From NCBI GenBank assembly GCA_937927675.1, contig CALBSG010000006.1:17340-81339 (forward strand): a DNA stretch of 64,000 bases, in the 5' to 3' direction. This document shows positions 9,460 to 18,500 of this stretch, piece after piece. Source of the DNA: an uncultured Paracoccaceae bacterium. GTDB taxonomy: Bacteria > Pseudomonadota > Alphaproteobacteria > Rhodobacterales > Rhodobacteraceae. The notes under the pieces are model-generated. The model had not been told where the DNA came from. It saw only the letters and a list, made by a program, of their open reading frames with translations, and ran no database searches. The translations under genes were made by a program, and so were the position numbers. Numbering within the stretch: the stretch's first letter is position 1; each line of letters opens with the position of its first letter.

Positions 9460-9974
9460 CCTGCCGCCCTTTTCAATGCTGCCTGCAACCGCCCCGCGCT
9501 TTGCAGATGATGCGCATGGCAAATCGCAATCGCCAAAGCATCCGCCGCGTCCGGGCCGGCGATTTTCACGCCCGGCAGGTGAAGCCGCACCATGTGATCC
9601 ACCTGATCCTTGGCAGCATGACCAACCCCGACGATGGATTTCTTCACCGCATTCGGGGCATATTCCCCGACCGTCAGGCCAAACTGCGCAGGCACCAACA
9701 GGGCAATCCCCCGCGCCTGACCCAGTTTCAGTGTCGCCACCGCATCCTTGTTGACGAAGGTATGCTCCACCGCCGCGGCATCCGGCGCATAGGCGCGCAA
9801 AACCTCGGTCAATTGGCTGTGCAAGGACACCAGACGCAGCGCCAGATCCCCCTCTGCCTCGCCCGGTGCTGAATGGCAGATCCCGTTGGCGACATGACTG
9901 ATGCGCGCACCCGCGACGTCAATCACCCCCCAGCCAAGGTTTCGCAAACCGGGGTCGATTCCTAAAACTCGCAT
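9456..9974 (-). CDS. ruvC: Crossover junction endodeoxyribonuclease RuvC
   Basis: 172 aa from ATG 9974, where the RNase H-like fold begins ([15 protein letters not shown], catalytic Asp7). VEHTFV supplies the catalytic Glu near residue 66. [14 protein letters not shown] and [15 protein letters not shown] match the rest of the active site. RuvC resolves Holliday junctions presented by RuvAB. The open frame extends to 10139, but that extension has no family similarity. First gene of ruvCAB. Confidence 0.96.
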   Translation of the reverse strand: MRVLGIDPGLRNLGWGVIDVAGARISHVANGICHSAPGEAEGDLALRLVSLHSQLTEVLRAYAPDAAAVEHTFVNKDAVATLKLGQARGIALLVPAQFGLTVGEYAPNAVKKSIVGVGHAAKDQVDHMVRLHLPGVKIAGPDAADALAIAICHAHHLQSAGRLQAALKRAAG

Positions 9975-10296
9975 GGCTGCCCCCGTTTTCCGTGCCTTTA
10001 CCGAATTAGCACGAAAGAAGAACATCCGCCAAGTTGAATTGTCTTTCTTGGGATTTGCCCGGAATCCATTATGCAGTCGCAGAAACTCGACGCCCCTTGC
10101 GCGAAACGCGACATTTTCGATTAAGGAATCGTTAAACACCTATAATTGTGGTTAATTTTTGACGAACAGCCATGCACGGAACGCATTGCGGCCATTCCTG
10201 AACCCCCATTGCTTCGCATATGCAGCATGACTATTTAGCCGCCATCGAAGGCAGGAAATGCCTCACACATGAGCAGTTTTTGAAAGGATACCCGTT
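9975..10296. other. Intergenic region between divergent ruvC and DUF1127 gene
   Basis: 322 bases without a convincing gene. It must hold the promoters for ruvCAB (minus) and the DUF1127 gene (plus). A perfect TATAAT is present at 10141-10146 on the plus strand, but I see no good -35 element at 16-18 bases, so I do not call a promoter. The region around 10110-10160 is noticeably AT-rich. The plus-strand gene would then have a leader of about 150 bases. Confidence 0.4.
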
Positions 10297-10500
10297 ATGG
10301 CCGCTTATGAGACGTCCCGCGCGGCGCCGTTTGGCGCCATCGCCATTTTTCGCTTCGTTCAGTCGCTGAACGACAAGATTGCAGCATTTGCCGCATGGAA
10401 TGACGCCCGCGTCACCCGCTCGGCGTTGACCAAACTGACTGACCGCGAACTTGATGATATCGGCCTGTGCCGTGGCGACATTGAGGCGATTGGCCGCTAA
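10297..10500 (+). CDS. DUF1127 (YjiS-like) small protein
   Basis: 67 aa. The C-terminal half contains the DUF1127 signature: Arg-rich helix, then LTDRELDDIGLCRGDIEAI. ATG 10297 follows AAAGGA. In alphaproteobacteria related small proteins are linked to phosphate, RNA turnover or stress regulation, but the family is not uniform in function. A second family member lies at 21000-21203 in this window. It is monocistronic, ending in a strong terminator at 10524-10560. Confidence 0.82.
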   Translation: MAAYETSRAAPFGAIAIFRFVQSLNDKIAAFAAWNDARVTRSALTKLTDRELDDIGLCRGDIEAIGR

Positions 10501-10523
10501 GCCAACGCCTGCCGCATGCGACT

Positions 10524-10560
10524 AAAAAGCCGCAGCCCAAAGGATGGGCAGCGGCTTTTT
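10524..10560 (+). terminator. Intrinsic terminator after DUF1127 gene
   Basis: AAAAAGCCGC (10524-10533) pairs with GCGGCTTTTT (10551-10560), and an inner GCCC/GGGC helix extends the stem. The A and U tracts make it bidirectional, but only the plus-strand gene needs it: the gene on the other side is also minus-strand and ends here. Confidence 0.9.
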
Positions 10561-10606
10561 CATTTGGAGTCGTTGCGGTGGAGTCGCCCTGACCTGCTGA
10601 TCGCAA

Positions 10607-10963
10607 TCAGCCCCTGATCGCCGTTGTGGCAGCGTCGATCTTTTCGACCACAAATGCAGTAACGGGATCAACCCGCATCAACCAACCGCCAAGACGGTCA
10701 AAGCCCTGCCCCGCCTCAAGCGCTGCGACGCGTGTTTCATAGGCCGCGCCCCCCACCGAATGGAGAATCGTGGCTTTCAGCCCGACCGCGGCAAGGACGA
10801 CAAAGACAAGCGGCATGACGCTGATCCGGCGGCGGGTCTTGCGCAGGCCGTAGGTGACAGACCGGCCAAGGGTGCCGGGGGCTTCATGACCATAGCCCTT
10901 GGCCTGCGACTTTTCGAACGTCGCAACCCGGGCATAGAAGTCGACCAAGTTTGTATCATACAT
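10607..10963 (-). CDS. Small single-pass membrane protein of unknown function
   Basis: 118 aa. A basic segment (RKTRRRIS, about residues 41-48) precedes one hydrophobic helix at about 49-70 (PLVFVVLAAVGLKATIL). The C-terminal 45 residues would be periplasmic by the positive-inside rule. The N-terminal 40 residues are polar. I do not recognise a family. It is convergent with the DUF1127 gene, with a bidirectional terminator between them. Confidence 0.6.
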   Translation of the reverse strand: MYDTNLVDFYARVATFEKSQAKGYGHEAPGTLGRSVTYGLRKTRRRISVMPLVFVVLAAVGLKATILHSVGGAAYETRVAALEAGQGFDRLGGWLMRVDPVTAFVVEKIDAATTAIRG

Positions 10964-11071
10964 GATACCCGCTCCACGCGTTACGCCCCCACATGAGGAC
11001 TTTCATGCGATCCAATTGTGGCGAAACCGCGGCAGAGCTAGGGGCTAAGCCTTGGATTTGACAGAAACAAT

Positions 11072-12184
11072 TCAGTTCCGTTTTAGAACCAATGCCGACC
11101 ATTCTCCAAGGTCATCGCGCGAAACCGGCGAGAACCCAGCGGCAATATAGGCAGCTGTCACCGCTTCGGCCTGCACCGCCAGAAGGCCGGACAGGATCAC
11201 CAAACCGCCCGGCGCGCAGTGCTGCCCCATGTCGGGGGCAAGCTCGATCAACGGGCCTTTCAGGATATTGGCGAAGATCAGGTCATAGGGGCTGGCCTGA
11301 TGCAAACGCGGATGGGCAAAGCCAGCGGCCTCAAGACATTCAATCCGGCCATCCAGCCCGTTGATTGCCACATTGGCCTCGGCCACATCGACCGCCACCT
11401 CATCGATGTCGCTGGCGATCACCAAGGCATCGGGCAAAACCGCAGCGGCAGCGATGGCCAGAACAGCGGTGCCAGCGCCAATGTCAGCCACCTTTGAAGG
11501 GCGCAAACCCTGTTCAAACAGCCGATCAAAAGCGCGCAGGCAGCCCAGCGTCGTGCCATGATGCCCGGTGCCAAAGGCCACCGTCGCCTCAATCTGCAAC
11601 GGCACACGGCCGGGATCGGTCGGCACGCGGTCGGCATCATGGCTGCCATAGACAAAGAAGCGGCCTGCCTCGACCGGGGCCAATTCGCGGCGCACATGGG
11701 CCACCCAATCGACATCCGGCACTTCGGAAATCACGAAAGGCTTCGCCCCCGCTTGGGCGGCAAGAGCATTGATGGCGGCGGTATCGGGCGCGTCCGAGAA
11801 ATAGGCGCCGACCTCCCACAGACCCGAACCATCTTCGATTTCAAAGGCGCCGACCCCATAGGGTGCAGGCTCCATCGCTTCGATCTGGCCTGCCAAGGCC
11901 CGCGCCCCTGCCTCGCCGGGCAGCGTGGTCAGGGCCGACCAAGTGTGCTGGGACAGGGTCGAGATTTCAAAGGCCGCCGCACCGAACGCCTCGGCCAGAA
12001 CGGCCAGCATCACCTCGTTCGGTGCCAGCGAGAAGGTGGCGACGACCCGCACCAGCCCGGCCATGCCCTCGACGTCGTAACATTCCGCCGTCAGCGCCGG
12101 CGGCTGCATCCGCTCCATTGCCTCGGCCAAGGCAAACGCGGCGTCATCGCCTTCCAGCGTGGTTTCAGCAACGAACAAGGGCAT
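11072..12184 (-). CDS. prmA: Ribosomal protein L11 methyltransferase PrmA with duplicated N-terminal domain
   Basis: 370 aa, about 75 longer than usual for this family. The C-terminal SAM-dependent methyltransferase has FGTGHHGTTLGC, motif I VADIGAGTAVLAIAAA (about 232-247), and the NPPY-equivalent FANILKGPL (about 304-312). The N-terminus contains two homologous copies of the L11-recognition domain: residues 4-82 and 82-160 align without a gap, 27 of 79 identical by my count. No start codon lies between the copies, so the duplication is part of the protein. The second copy is closer to the usual PrmA sequence. Function (methylation of L11) is inferred from family membership. Confidence 0.88.
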   Translation of the reverse strand: MPLFVAETTLEGDDAAFALAEAMERMQPPALTAECYDVEGMAGLVRVVATFSLAPNEVMLAVLAEAFGAAAFEISTLSQHTWSALTTLPGEAGARALAGQIEAMEPAPYGVGAFEIEDGSGLWEVGAYFSDAPDTAAINALAAQAGAKPFVISEVPDVDWVAHVRRELAPVEAGRFFVYGSHDADRVPTDPGRVPLQIEATVAFGTGHHGTTLGCLRAFDRLFEQGLRPSKVADIGAGTAVLAIAAAAVLPDALVIASDIDEVAVDVAEANVAINGLDGRIECLEAAGFAHPRLHQASPYDLIFANILKGPLIELAPDMGQHCAPGGLVILSGLLAVQAEAVTAAYIAAGFSPVSRDDLGEWSALVLKRN

Positions 12185-12249
12185 AGGGGCCTCCGGGCTT
12201 GTATGCGGCGGGATTAGGCCCTTGGCCCAGTTCGGTCAAGTATCGCCGA

Positions 12250-12900
12250 TCAAGCATTCAGCCCAATCGGGCAGGTCACGCCTGTACCGCCCAGTCCGCA
12301 ATAGCCCTCGGGGTTCTTCGCCAGATACTGCTGGTGATAATCCTCGGCATAATAAAACACGGGCGCGGGCAGGATTTCTGTCGTCACCGCACCATGCCCG
12401 GCTGCGCGCAGCCGTTCCGCATAAGCCAGCTTCGACGCCTCGGCAGCGGCGGTCTGTTCTGGGCTGTAGGTATAAATCCCCGAACGGTAGGTAGAGCCGA
12501 TGTCATTGCCCTGCCGCATGCCCATGGTCGGGTTGTGGTTTTCCCAAAACAGCTTGAGCAGCGCCTCATAAGAGATGACGGCCGGATCGAAGATCACCCG
12601 CACCACCTCGTTATGCCCGGTCAATTGGGTGCAGGTTTCCTTGTAGGTCGGGTTGGGGGTAAAGCCGCCCGCATAGCCGACCATGGTCAGCCAAATGCCG
12701 GGCTGCTGCCAGAACTTGCGTTCAACACCCCAAAAGCAGCCCATGCCGAACATCGCCTCGGCCATGCCGACAGGCACGGGGGATTTCAGATCGATCCCCG
12801 ACAGAAAATGCGGCTCGGTGATGGGCATCGGTTCGGGACGGCCGGGAAGGGCGTCTTCGGGGCGGACCATCTGCATTTTAGCGCGATCAATCACAAGCAT
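12250..12900 (-). CDS. msrA: Peptide-methionine (S)-S-oxide reductase MsrA
   Basis: 216 aa from ATG 12900, which follows AGGAG; the frame is open to 12975 but without a start signal there. The catalytic cysteine is in [14 protein letters not shown], followed by [44 protein letters not shown] and the C-terminal [13 protein letters not shown], which supplies the resolving cysteines. The arrangement resembles the longer enterobacterial-type MsrA. It repairs oxidised methionine in proteins. Upstream lies a run of palindromes (12939-13014). Confidence 0.95.
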   Translation of the reverse strand: MLVIDRAKMQMVRPEDALPGRPEPMPITEPHFLSGIDLKSPVPVGMAEAMFGMGCFWGVERKFWQQPGIWLTMVGYAGGFTPNPTYKETCTQLTGHNEVVRVIFDPAVISYEALLKLFWENHNPTMGMRQGNDIGSTYRSGIYTYSPEQTAAAEASKLAYAERLRAAGHGAVTTEILPAPVFYYAEDYHQQYLAKNPEGYCGLGGTGVTCPIGLNA

Positions 12901-12938
12901 GGGCGTTCTCCTGTTCTTGCCCCCATATAGGCGAGAAA

Positions 12939-13014
12939 CAAAATCCTTCGAAGGATTTTGACAAATTTCTTGCAAGAAATTTGGGCTGCCCCGGCAGCAC
13001 CGGAGTTTTGCCGG
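12939..13014. repeat. Cluster of consecutive palindromes between priA and msrA
   Basis: Two perfect 22-base palindromes lie 1 base apart: 12939-12960 (arms CAAAATCCTTC) and 12962-12983 (arms CAAATTTCTTG). Next come an inverted repeat GCTGCC/GGCAGC (12985-12998) and a repeated CCGG pair (13000-13014). The cluster sits directly after the priA stop and before msrA, both on the minus strand. It could act as a terminator or mRNA-stability element for priA. It resembles short palindromic intergenic repeats common in this family. Confidence 0.65.
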
Positions 13015-13021
13015 AAATCAG

Positions 13022-15211
13022 CTAGTAAAAACTCTGCGGATCAATGTCGATCGCCAGCCGCAAGTTTGTCGGCAGTTTCAGCTGCCCTACCCATTCGGCC
13101 AAAGCCGACTGCAAAGGCACGGTCTTTTCTGCCTTGACCAAAAGCCGCACCCGGTGCCGCCCGCGCACCCGTGCAATCGGCGCAGGCGCCGGACCAAAGA
13201 CCTGCGCGCCAACCCGGCGCAAGGGGCCATCGCGGCGGGCCAGTTCTGCCGCGAAATCAAAAACCTGCGCCACATCTGGCGACGACAGGATAATCCCGGC
13301 CATCCGCCCATAGGGCGGCACGCCCGCCGCTTTGCGCTCGGCCGCCTCGGCCTTCCAAAAGGCTTCTTCATCCCCGCCCAAGATCGCGCGGATCACCGGA
13401 TGGTCAGGCTGGTGCGATTGAAGCCACGCCTCCCCCGGCTTGTCCGCCCGCCCCGCGCGGCCCGCCACTTGGCGCATCAACTGAAAGGTCCGCTCTGCCG
13501 CGCGCAGGTCTGATCCTTGCAGCCCCAAATCGGCGTCAATCACCCCGACCAGCGTCAGCAGGGGAAAGTTATGCCCCTTGGCCACAATCTGCGTGCCGAT
13601 GATGATGTCGGCCCCACCTTCGGCGATATTGACCACCGCCTCTTTCAGCGCCCGGGCGCTGCCGAAGAGGTCCGACGAAAGAACTGACAAACGTGCGTCC
13701 GGAAAACGCGCGGTCACCTCTTCGGCCAACCGCTCCACCCCCGGACCGACAGCGGCCATCCGGCCCTCGACGCCGCAGGCCGGGCAGGCAACGGGCACGG
13801 GCTTTGTCGCGCCGCATTGATGGCAAACAAGACGTTTCAGGAACCGATGCTCCACCATCCGCGCGTCGCAATCGTCGCAGCCCACCTGATGCCCGCAGGC
13901 CCGGCACAGCGTGATCGGCGCATAGCCCCGGCGGTTCAGGAACAAAAGCGACTGTTCCCCTTTGACCACCCGCGCCTGTACCTCGGCGGCCAGTTTGGCC
14001 GAAATCCAACGATCCGAGGGCAGCTTTTCGCCCCGCATGTCGATGGCCCGCATCGGCGGCAACTCTGCGGCGCCAAACCGCGCGCCAAGATCGACACGGC
14101 CGTATTTCCCGGCCTCGACATTGGCCCAAGTTTCAAGACAGGGCGTGGCCGAGGCCAGCACAATCGGCGCGCCTGCAATCGCCGCGCGCAGCACCGCCAT
14201 GTCACGGGCGTTGTAAAGCACGCCTTCTTCCTGCTTATAGCTGGTGTCGTGCTCTTCATCGACGACGATCAGCCCCAGATCGCGGAACGGCAAAAACAGC
14301 GCTGATCGTGCTCCCACAACAAACTGCGCGCCGCCCTGCCCCACCATTTTCCACAAACGGCGGCGTTCCGTCATCGTCACGCCCGAATGCCATTCGGCAG
14401 GTCGCACACCGAACCGCGCCTCGACCCGGCCCAGAAAGTCCGCCGTCAGCGCGATTTCGGGCAAAAGGACCAGCGCCTGCTGGCCTGCCCGCAAACATTC
14501 GGCCACAGCCTCAAGATACACCTCGGTTTTGCCCGACCCGGTGACGCCTTTCAGAAGCGTCGCCGCAAAGCCGCCGCCAATTTGCGCCACCAGCGCATCG
14601 GCCGCGCCCACCTGATCGCCCATCAGATGATGAGCGATTTTGGGCTGCATCGGCGGATAGGGCAAGTCGCGCGGTGTGTCTTCTTCGGCAATCACGCCCA
14701 GCTTTACCAAGCCCTTGACCACCGAAGGCCCGCAAGCGGCCTCTTCAGCCAACTCGCCCAACGTCACCGGAGCCGCGCCAAACCGCCGCAAGGCTTCCAC
14801 CACGCGAAAGCGTGCCTCGGTCATTTGGTTCGGCACGGGACCGGCCAGACGATAGACCTTGCGCATCGACACCGCATCGCCCAGCCCCGGCGCGCGGGTG
14901 GCGAGGCGCAACATCGCAGCCAAGGGGGTTAAGGTGTAATCGGCAGCGCGTGTCAAAAAGCTGCGCAACTCGGCCCGCATCGGGGCGGCGTCCAACACAC
15001 GGGCCACCGAGCGGATGCGGGCGGGATCAAACTTGCCCTCGCCCGGCCCCCAGACCACGCCCAAGACACGGCGCGGCCCCAAAGGCACCTCGACGAAATC
15101 CCCGTCGCCGCAGCCGCCCTCGGGCGCCTTATAGTCCAAGATGCGGCCCAGTGGCTCTGTCGTCAGAACCCCCACCAGATCGCCCGCCGCGTAAACCCGT
15201 TCTGCTGTCAT
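13022..15211 (-). CDS. priA: Primosomal replication restart helicase PriA
   Basis: 729 aa superfamily 2 helicase. Walker A is [11 protein letters not shown] (about 220-230) and the DEAH-box is [16 protein letters not shown] zinc-binding insert with eight cysteines runs from [13 protein letters not shown] through CHQCGA to CPACG (about 430-475). Motif VI is QVAGRAGR. An N-terminal DNA-binding domain (1-110) recognises fork 3' ends. PriA reloads the replisome at repaired forks. The motifs are complete. Confidence 0.96.
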   Translation of the reverse strand: MTAERVYAAGDLVGVLTTEPLGRILDYKAPEGGCGDGDFVEVPLGPRRVLGVVWGPGEGKFDPARIRSVARVLDAAPMRAELRSFLTRAADYTLTPLAAMLRLATRAPGLGDAVSMRKVYRLAGPVPNQMTEARFRVVEALRRFGAAPVTLGELAEEAACGPSVVKGLVKLGVIAEEDTPRDLPYPPMQPKIAHHLMGDQVGAADALVAQIGGGFAATLLKGVTGSGKTEVYLEAVAECLRAGQQALVLLPEIALTADFLGRVEARFGVRPAEWHSGVTMTERRRLWKMVGQGGAQFVVGARSALFLPFRDLGLIVVDEEHDTSYKQEEGVLYNARDMAVLRAAIAGAPIVLASATPCLETWANVEAGKYGRVDLGARFGAAELPPMRAIDMRGEKLPSDRWISAKLAAEVQARVVKGEQSLLFLNRRGYAPITLCRACGHQVGCDDCDARMVEHRFLKRLVCHQCGATKPVPVACPACGVEGRMAAVGPGVERLAEEVTARFPDARLSVLSSDLFGSARALKEAVVNIAEGGADIIIGTQIVAKGHNFPLLTLVGVIDADLGLQGSDLRAAERTFQLMRQVAGRAGRADKPGEAWLQSHQPDHPVIRAILGGDEEAFWKAEAAERKAAGVPPYGRMAGIILSSPDVAQVFDFAAELARRDGPLRRVGAQVFGPAPAPIARVRGRHRVRLLVKAEKTVPLQSALAEWVGQLKLPTNLRLAIDIDPQSFY

Positions 15212-15287
15212 CTGCCCTTTGCCTTGGCCCCCTTATGGGGTAAACCCCGCCCCAAGCACCCGCAACCCATTCCGGAAGGACGCCAAC

Positions 15288-15941
15288 ATGAAATTCTTTG
15301 TCGATACCGCCGATGTCGAAGCCATCCGCGAACTGCACGCCCTTGGCATGGTGGACGGGGTCACCACGAACCCCTCGCTGATCCTGAAGTCGGGCCGTGA
15401 CATCATCGAAGTGACCAAGGAAATCTGCTCCTTTGTCGAAGGTCCGGTTTCGGCCGAAGTCGTGGCGCTGACCGCTGACGAAATGATCGCCGAAGGCCGC
15501 AAACTGGCCGAGATCGCCCCGAATATCGCCGTCAAAGTGCCGCTGACCTGGGACGGGCTGAAAACCTGCAAGGTGTTGTCGGACGAAGGCAAGATGGTCA
15601 ACGTCACGCTTTGCTTCTCGGCCAATCAGGCGCTGATCGCCGCCAAGGCCGGCGCGACCTTCATCTCGCCCTTCATCGGGCGTCTGGATGACATCAACCT
15701 TGACGGGCTGGAACTGATTTCCGACATCCGTCAGGTCTATGACAACTACGGCTTTGACACCCAGATCCTTGCCGCCTCGATCCGCACCGCCAACCATGTC
15801 ACCCAATGCGCCCTGATCGGCGCCGATGTGATGACCGCGCCGCCCGCCGTCATCAAAGGGCTGGCGAACCATGTGCTGACCGACAAAGGGCTGGAACAGT
15901 TCATGAAAGACTGGGCCAAGACCGGCCAGAAGATCCTGTAA
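15288..15941 (+). CDS. Transaldolase / fructose-6-phosphate aldolase family (TalC type)
   Basis: 217 aa, the size of the short transaldolase subfamily. ATG 15288 follows GGAAGGAC. The Schiff-base lysine is in [11 protein letters not shown] (about residue 83). Other family features: [12 protein letters not shown] near the N-terminus, [19 protein letters not shown] and the phosphate-site ASIRTANHV. Members either transfer dihydroxyacetone in the pentose phosphate pathway or act as F6P aldolase, and sequence reading alone does not separate the two. A strong terminator follows. Confidence 0.9.
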   Translation: MKFFVDTADVEAIRELHALGMVDGVTTNPSLILKSGRDIIEVTKEICSFVEGPVSAEVVALTADEMIAEGRKLAEIAPNIAVKVPLTWDGLKTCKVLSDEGKMVNVTLCFSANQALIAAKAGATFISPFIGRLDDINLDGLELISDIRQVYDNYGFDTQILAASIRTANHVTQCALIGADVMTAPPAVIKGLANHVLTDKGLEQFMKDWAKTGQKIL

Positions 15942-16004
15942 GATCCGCCGCGCGCTTGACCTGACAATTCCAAAGTCAGGCATCGGGACTTGGTAGAGTG
16001 AAAA

Positions 16005-16044
16005 GCCGGGCCGTCTGCATGTCAGACTGGCCCGGTTGTCTTTT
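16005..16044 (+). terminator. Intrinsic terminator after transaldolase gene
   Basis: CCGGGCC-GTCTG (16006-16017) pairs with CAGAC-T-GGCCCGG (16023-16035), one bulged T. It is followed by TTGTCTTTT. A stable GC-rich stem with a U-rich tail, about 65 bases after the stop. Confidence 0.88.
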
Positions 16045-16134
16045 CAAAGGGCTGGAGCGGCCTATCCCATCCGTGCTAGAAGGTTGGAAAAGGTAAAGCC
16101 GCCCGGCACAGGGCGCGGATGAGGCCCGAGACGG

Positions 16135-16827
16135 ATGATGGATCAGGACATGCGGGACCGCATCCTTGCGGAACCCGAGACAATTTTGGAAGACCGCGAT
16201 GTGATGAACGCGCTGATCGGCGCGAATGAACGCTTGATGGGCGGCAATGTTGTCGACCTGCGCGGCATCGCAATGGAGCGGCTGGAGAACCGGCTGGACC
16301 GGCTGGAAGACACCCATCGCACGGTGATTGCCGCCGCCTATGAAAATCTTGCCGGGACCAATCAGGTGCATCGCGCAATCCTGCAAATGCTGGATCCGCT
16401 GTCCTTTGAAGATTTTCTGAAAACCATGGCGACCGATGTGGCCCAAACGCTGCGGATTGACTGTGTGCGGCTGGTGCTGGAATCGGTGCAAGACGCCGAA
16501 GACCCCGCTTTGCGCAAACTGGGCGATGTGCTTTTTGTCGCGGCCCCCGGCTTTGTCAGCGACTACCTGACAGGCGGGCGCAATGTGCCGCAGCGGGCCG
16601 TGGTGCTGCGGCAAGTGTTGCCGCAATCGGACGCGCTTTATGGCGAGCGGGCCGGGTGGATCCGCTCTGAGGCGTTGATGAAGTTGGATTTTGGCAAGGG
16701 ACGTCTGCCCGGCATGCTGGTTCTTGGAACCGAAGACCCGCATCAGTTCAAGTCCACCCATGGCACCGATTTGCTGGCCTTCTTTGCCGGCGTCTTTGAG
16801 CGCACGATGCGGCGCTGGTTGTCGTGA
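16135..16827 (+). CDS. DUF484 family protein
   Basis: 230 aa soluble protein. The N-terminal helical part (1-90, with RLENRLDRLEDTHRTVI suggesting a short coiled coil) is followed by a GAF-like mixed domain (about 95-225). DUF484 is commonly found immediately upstream of xerC, as here. The stop overlaps the xerC start by 4 bases, indicating coupling. Role is not established; a signal-sensing GAF-like function is inferred from fold resemblance only. Confidence 0.82.
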   Translation: MMDQDMRDRILAEPETILEDRDVMNALIGANERLMGGNVVDLRGIAMERLENRLDRLEDTHRTVIAAAYENLAGTNQVHRAILQMLDPLSFEDFLKTMATDVAQTLRIDCVRLVLESVQDAEDPALRKLGDVLFVAAPGFVSDYLTGGRNVPQRAVVLRQVLPQSDALYGERAGWIRSEALMKLDFGKGRLPGMLVLGTEDPHQFKSTHGTDLLAFFAGVFERTMRRWLS

Positions 16828-17756
16828 CGATGGCCGGGCTGGCGATCAGCGCCGCCCAGCGCGACGCGATGGCCCACTGGCTGGACCATCTGCGCGCCCT
16901 GAAAGGCGCGGCAGACAACACCTTGGCCGCCTATGGCCGCGACGTCGGACAGTTTTTGGATTTTCTCAGCCGCCACCACGGCGGGCAGGAAGGCATGTCC
17001 GCCCTGACCGATCTTGGGAAATTCGATCTGCGCGCCTTCATGTCCGAAATGCACAAGCGCGACGTCGCCCCCCGCTCTGTGGCGCGAAAACTTTCGGCGG
17101 TGAAAAGCTTTCTTGCCTTTGTTTCGGATCAAGAGGGCAACGATGCCACCGCCGCCCTGTCGGTGCGCGTGCCCAAATACAAACGCAAACTGCCGCGCCC
17201 CTTGGCCGAAGACGCCGCCCGCGACATGATCGCCGTGGTTGGCGATCAGGCGCGCGAAGAATGGGTTGCGGCGCGGGACATGGCGATCGTGACGCTGCTC
17301 TACGGCTCTGGTTTGCGGATTTCCGAGGCGTTGGGGCTGACCGGGGACGCCCACCCTCTGCCAGAGGTGCTGCGGATCATCGGCAAAGGCGGGAAAGAAC
17401 GCCTGGTGCCAACCTTGCCCACGACGAAGCAGGCGATTGCCCATTATGTCGCGCTTTGCCCCTTTGATTTGGCGACCGATGCCCCCTTGTTTCGCGGCGC
17501 GCGGGGTGGCCCACTCAGCCCGAGATTGGTGCAGCGGGTCATGGAGAAAGCCCGGCTGCAAATGGGCCTGCCTGCCAGCGCCACGCCCCATGCGCTGCGC
17601 CACAGCTTTGCCACCCATCTGTTGTCAGCCGGGGGTGATCTGCGCGCCATTCAGGAACTGCTGGGCCACGCCTCACTGTCAACGACCCAAGCCTATACCG
17701 CCGTTGATGCGGCGCGTCTGATGGAAGTCTATGAAAAGGCACATCCGCGGGCCTGA
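16824..17756 (+). CDS. xerC: Tyrosine recombinase XerC
   Basis: 310 aa from GTG 16824 (an ATG at 16830 is an equally possible start). An N-terminal SAM-like core-binding domain (about 10-110) is followed by a catalytic domain with Arg in GSGLRISEALGL, Lys in GKGGKERLVP, H-x-x-R in PHALRHSFATHLL, His in LGHASLSTTQAY and the final Tyr nucleophile. XerC with XerD resolves chromosome dimers at dif during division. It is coupled to DUF484, the usual neighbourhood. That context and the absence of phage genes argue against an integrase. Confidence 0.93.
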   Translation: MTMAGLAISAAQRDAMAHWLDHLRALKGAADNTLAAYGRDVGQFLDFLSRHHGGQEGMSALTDLGKFDLRAFMSEMHKRDVAPRSVARKLSAVKSFLAFVSDQEGNDATAALSVRVPKYKRKLPRPLAEDAARDMIAVVGDQAREEWVAARDMAIVTLLYGSGLRISEALGLTGDAHPLPEVLRIIGKGGKERLVPTLPTTKQAIAHYVALCPFDLATDAPLFRGARGGPLSPRLVQRVMEKARLQMGLPASATPHALRHSFATHLLSAGGDLRAIQELLGHASLSTTQAYTAVDAARLMEVYEKAHPRA

Positions 17757-17795
17757 TACGGTTGACTTGAGGCGCAGAACCGCGAAAAAGGCCTT

Positions 17796-18500
17796 ATGAA
17801 CATCAAGATCAAAGCCCTCTCCGTCCATCTCTTGACCGCCTCCGGCGCGGTCTTGTCGATGTTTGCCATGCTTGCTGCCGTTGAAGGCAAATGGCAGACC
17901 ATGTTCCTGTGGCTGGTGCTGGCTTTGCTGGTCGATGGCATCGATGGCCCCTTGGCCCGGCGCTATGACACGCCAAAGAACTTCCCGACCTATGACGGGG
18001 TTCTGATGGATCTGATCGTCGACTATCTGACCTATGTCTTTATTCCAGCCTATGCGCTGTTCAAATCGGGCATGCTGACGGGCTGGACGGGATGGCTCGC
18101 GATCATCGTGATCTGCTATGGCTCTGTCATCTATTTCGCCGACACCCGGATGAAGACCAAAGACAAAAGCTTTTCCGGCTTTCCGGCCTGCTGGAACATG
18201 GTGGTTCTGGTGCTGTTCGCGATCGCGCCGTCGCAGCACACCATCCTTGCCGTCGTTGTCCTGCTGACGGTCGGCATGTTCGTACCGCTGAAATTCGTGC
18301 ACCCCACCCGCACCAAACGCTGGCGCGAAATCACCCTGCCGGTCTCCATCGCTTGGGTGCTGTTTGCCGCATGGGCCGCTTGGGTGAACTTCGCCGAAGG
18401 CACGTGGGCGCATTGGGGATTGGTCGCGACGTCGATCTATCTGGTGGGTGCTGGCGTCGCCCAGCAAATTATCCCCGAACGCCCCCGCCGGATCAGCTAA
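17796..18500 (+). CDS. pcs: Phosphatidylcholine synthase (CDP-diacylglycerol-choline O-phosphatidyltransferase)
   Basis: 234 aa integral membrane protein with about seven or eight hydrophobic segments. The CDP-alcohol phosphatidyltransferase signature lies at about 48-78: DGIDGPLARR, then DGVLMDLIVDY with the catalytic aspartates. The spacing inside the motif is longer than in the generic family, as in known bacterial Pcs enzymes. It condenses choline with CDP-diacylglycerol to make phosphatidylcholine in one step, in the inner membrane. The 3' end overlaps the convergent DMT transporter gene by 4 bases. Confidence 0.9.
   Translation: MNIKIKALSVHLLTASGAVLSMFAMLAAVEGKWQTMFLWLVLALLVDGIDGPLARRYDTPKNFPTYDGVLMDLIVDYLTYVFIPAYALFKSGMLTGWTGWLAIIVICYGSVIYFADTRMKTKDKSFSGFPACWNMVVLVLFAIAPSQHTILAVVVLLTVGMFVPLKFVHPTRTKRWREITLPVSIAWVLFAAWAAWVNFAEGTWAHWGLVATSIYLVGAGVAQQIIPERPRRIS

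Noticed and set aside
10141..10146. TATAAT as promoter of the DUF1127 gene
   Set aside because: No acceptable -35 element at 16-18 bases; single hexamer matches are weak evidence.
16824..17756. Tyrosine recombinase as an integrase of a mobile element
   Set aside because: DUF484 coupling, chromosomal neighbours and lack of attachment repeats or phage genes fit XerC.
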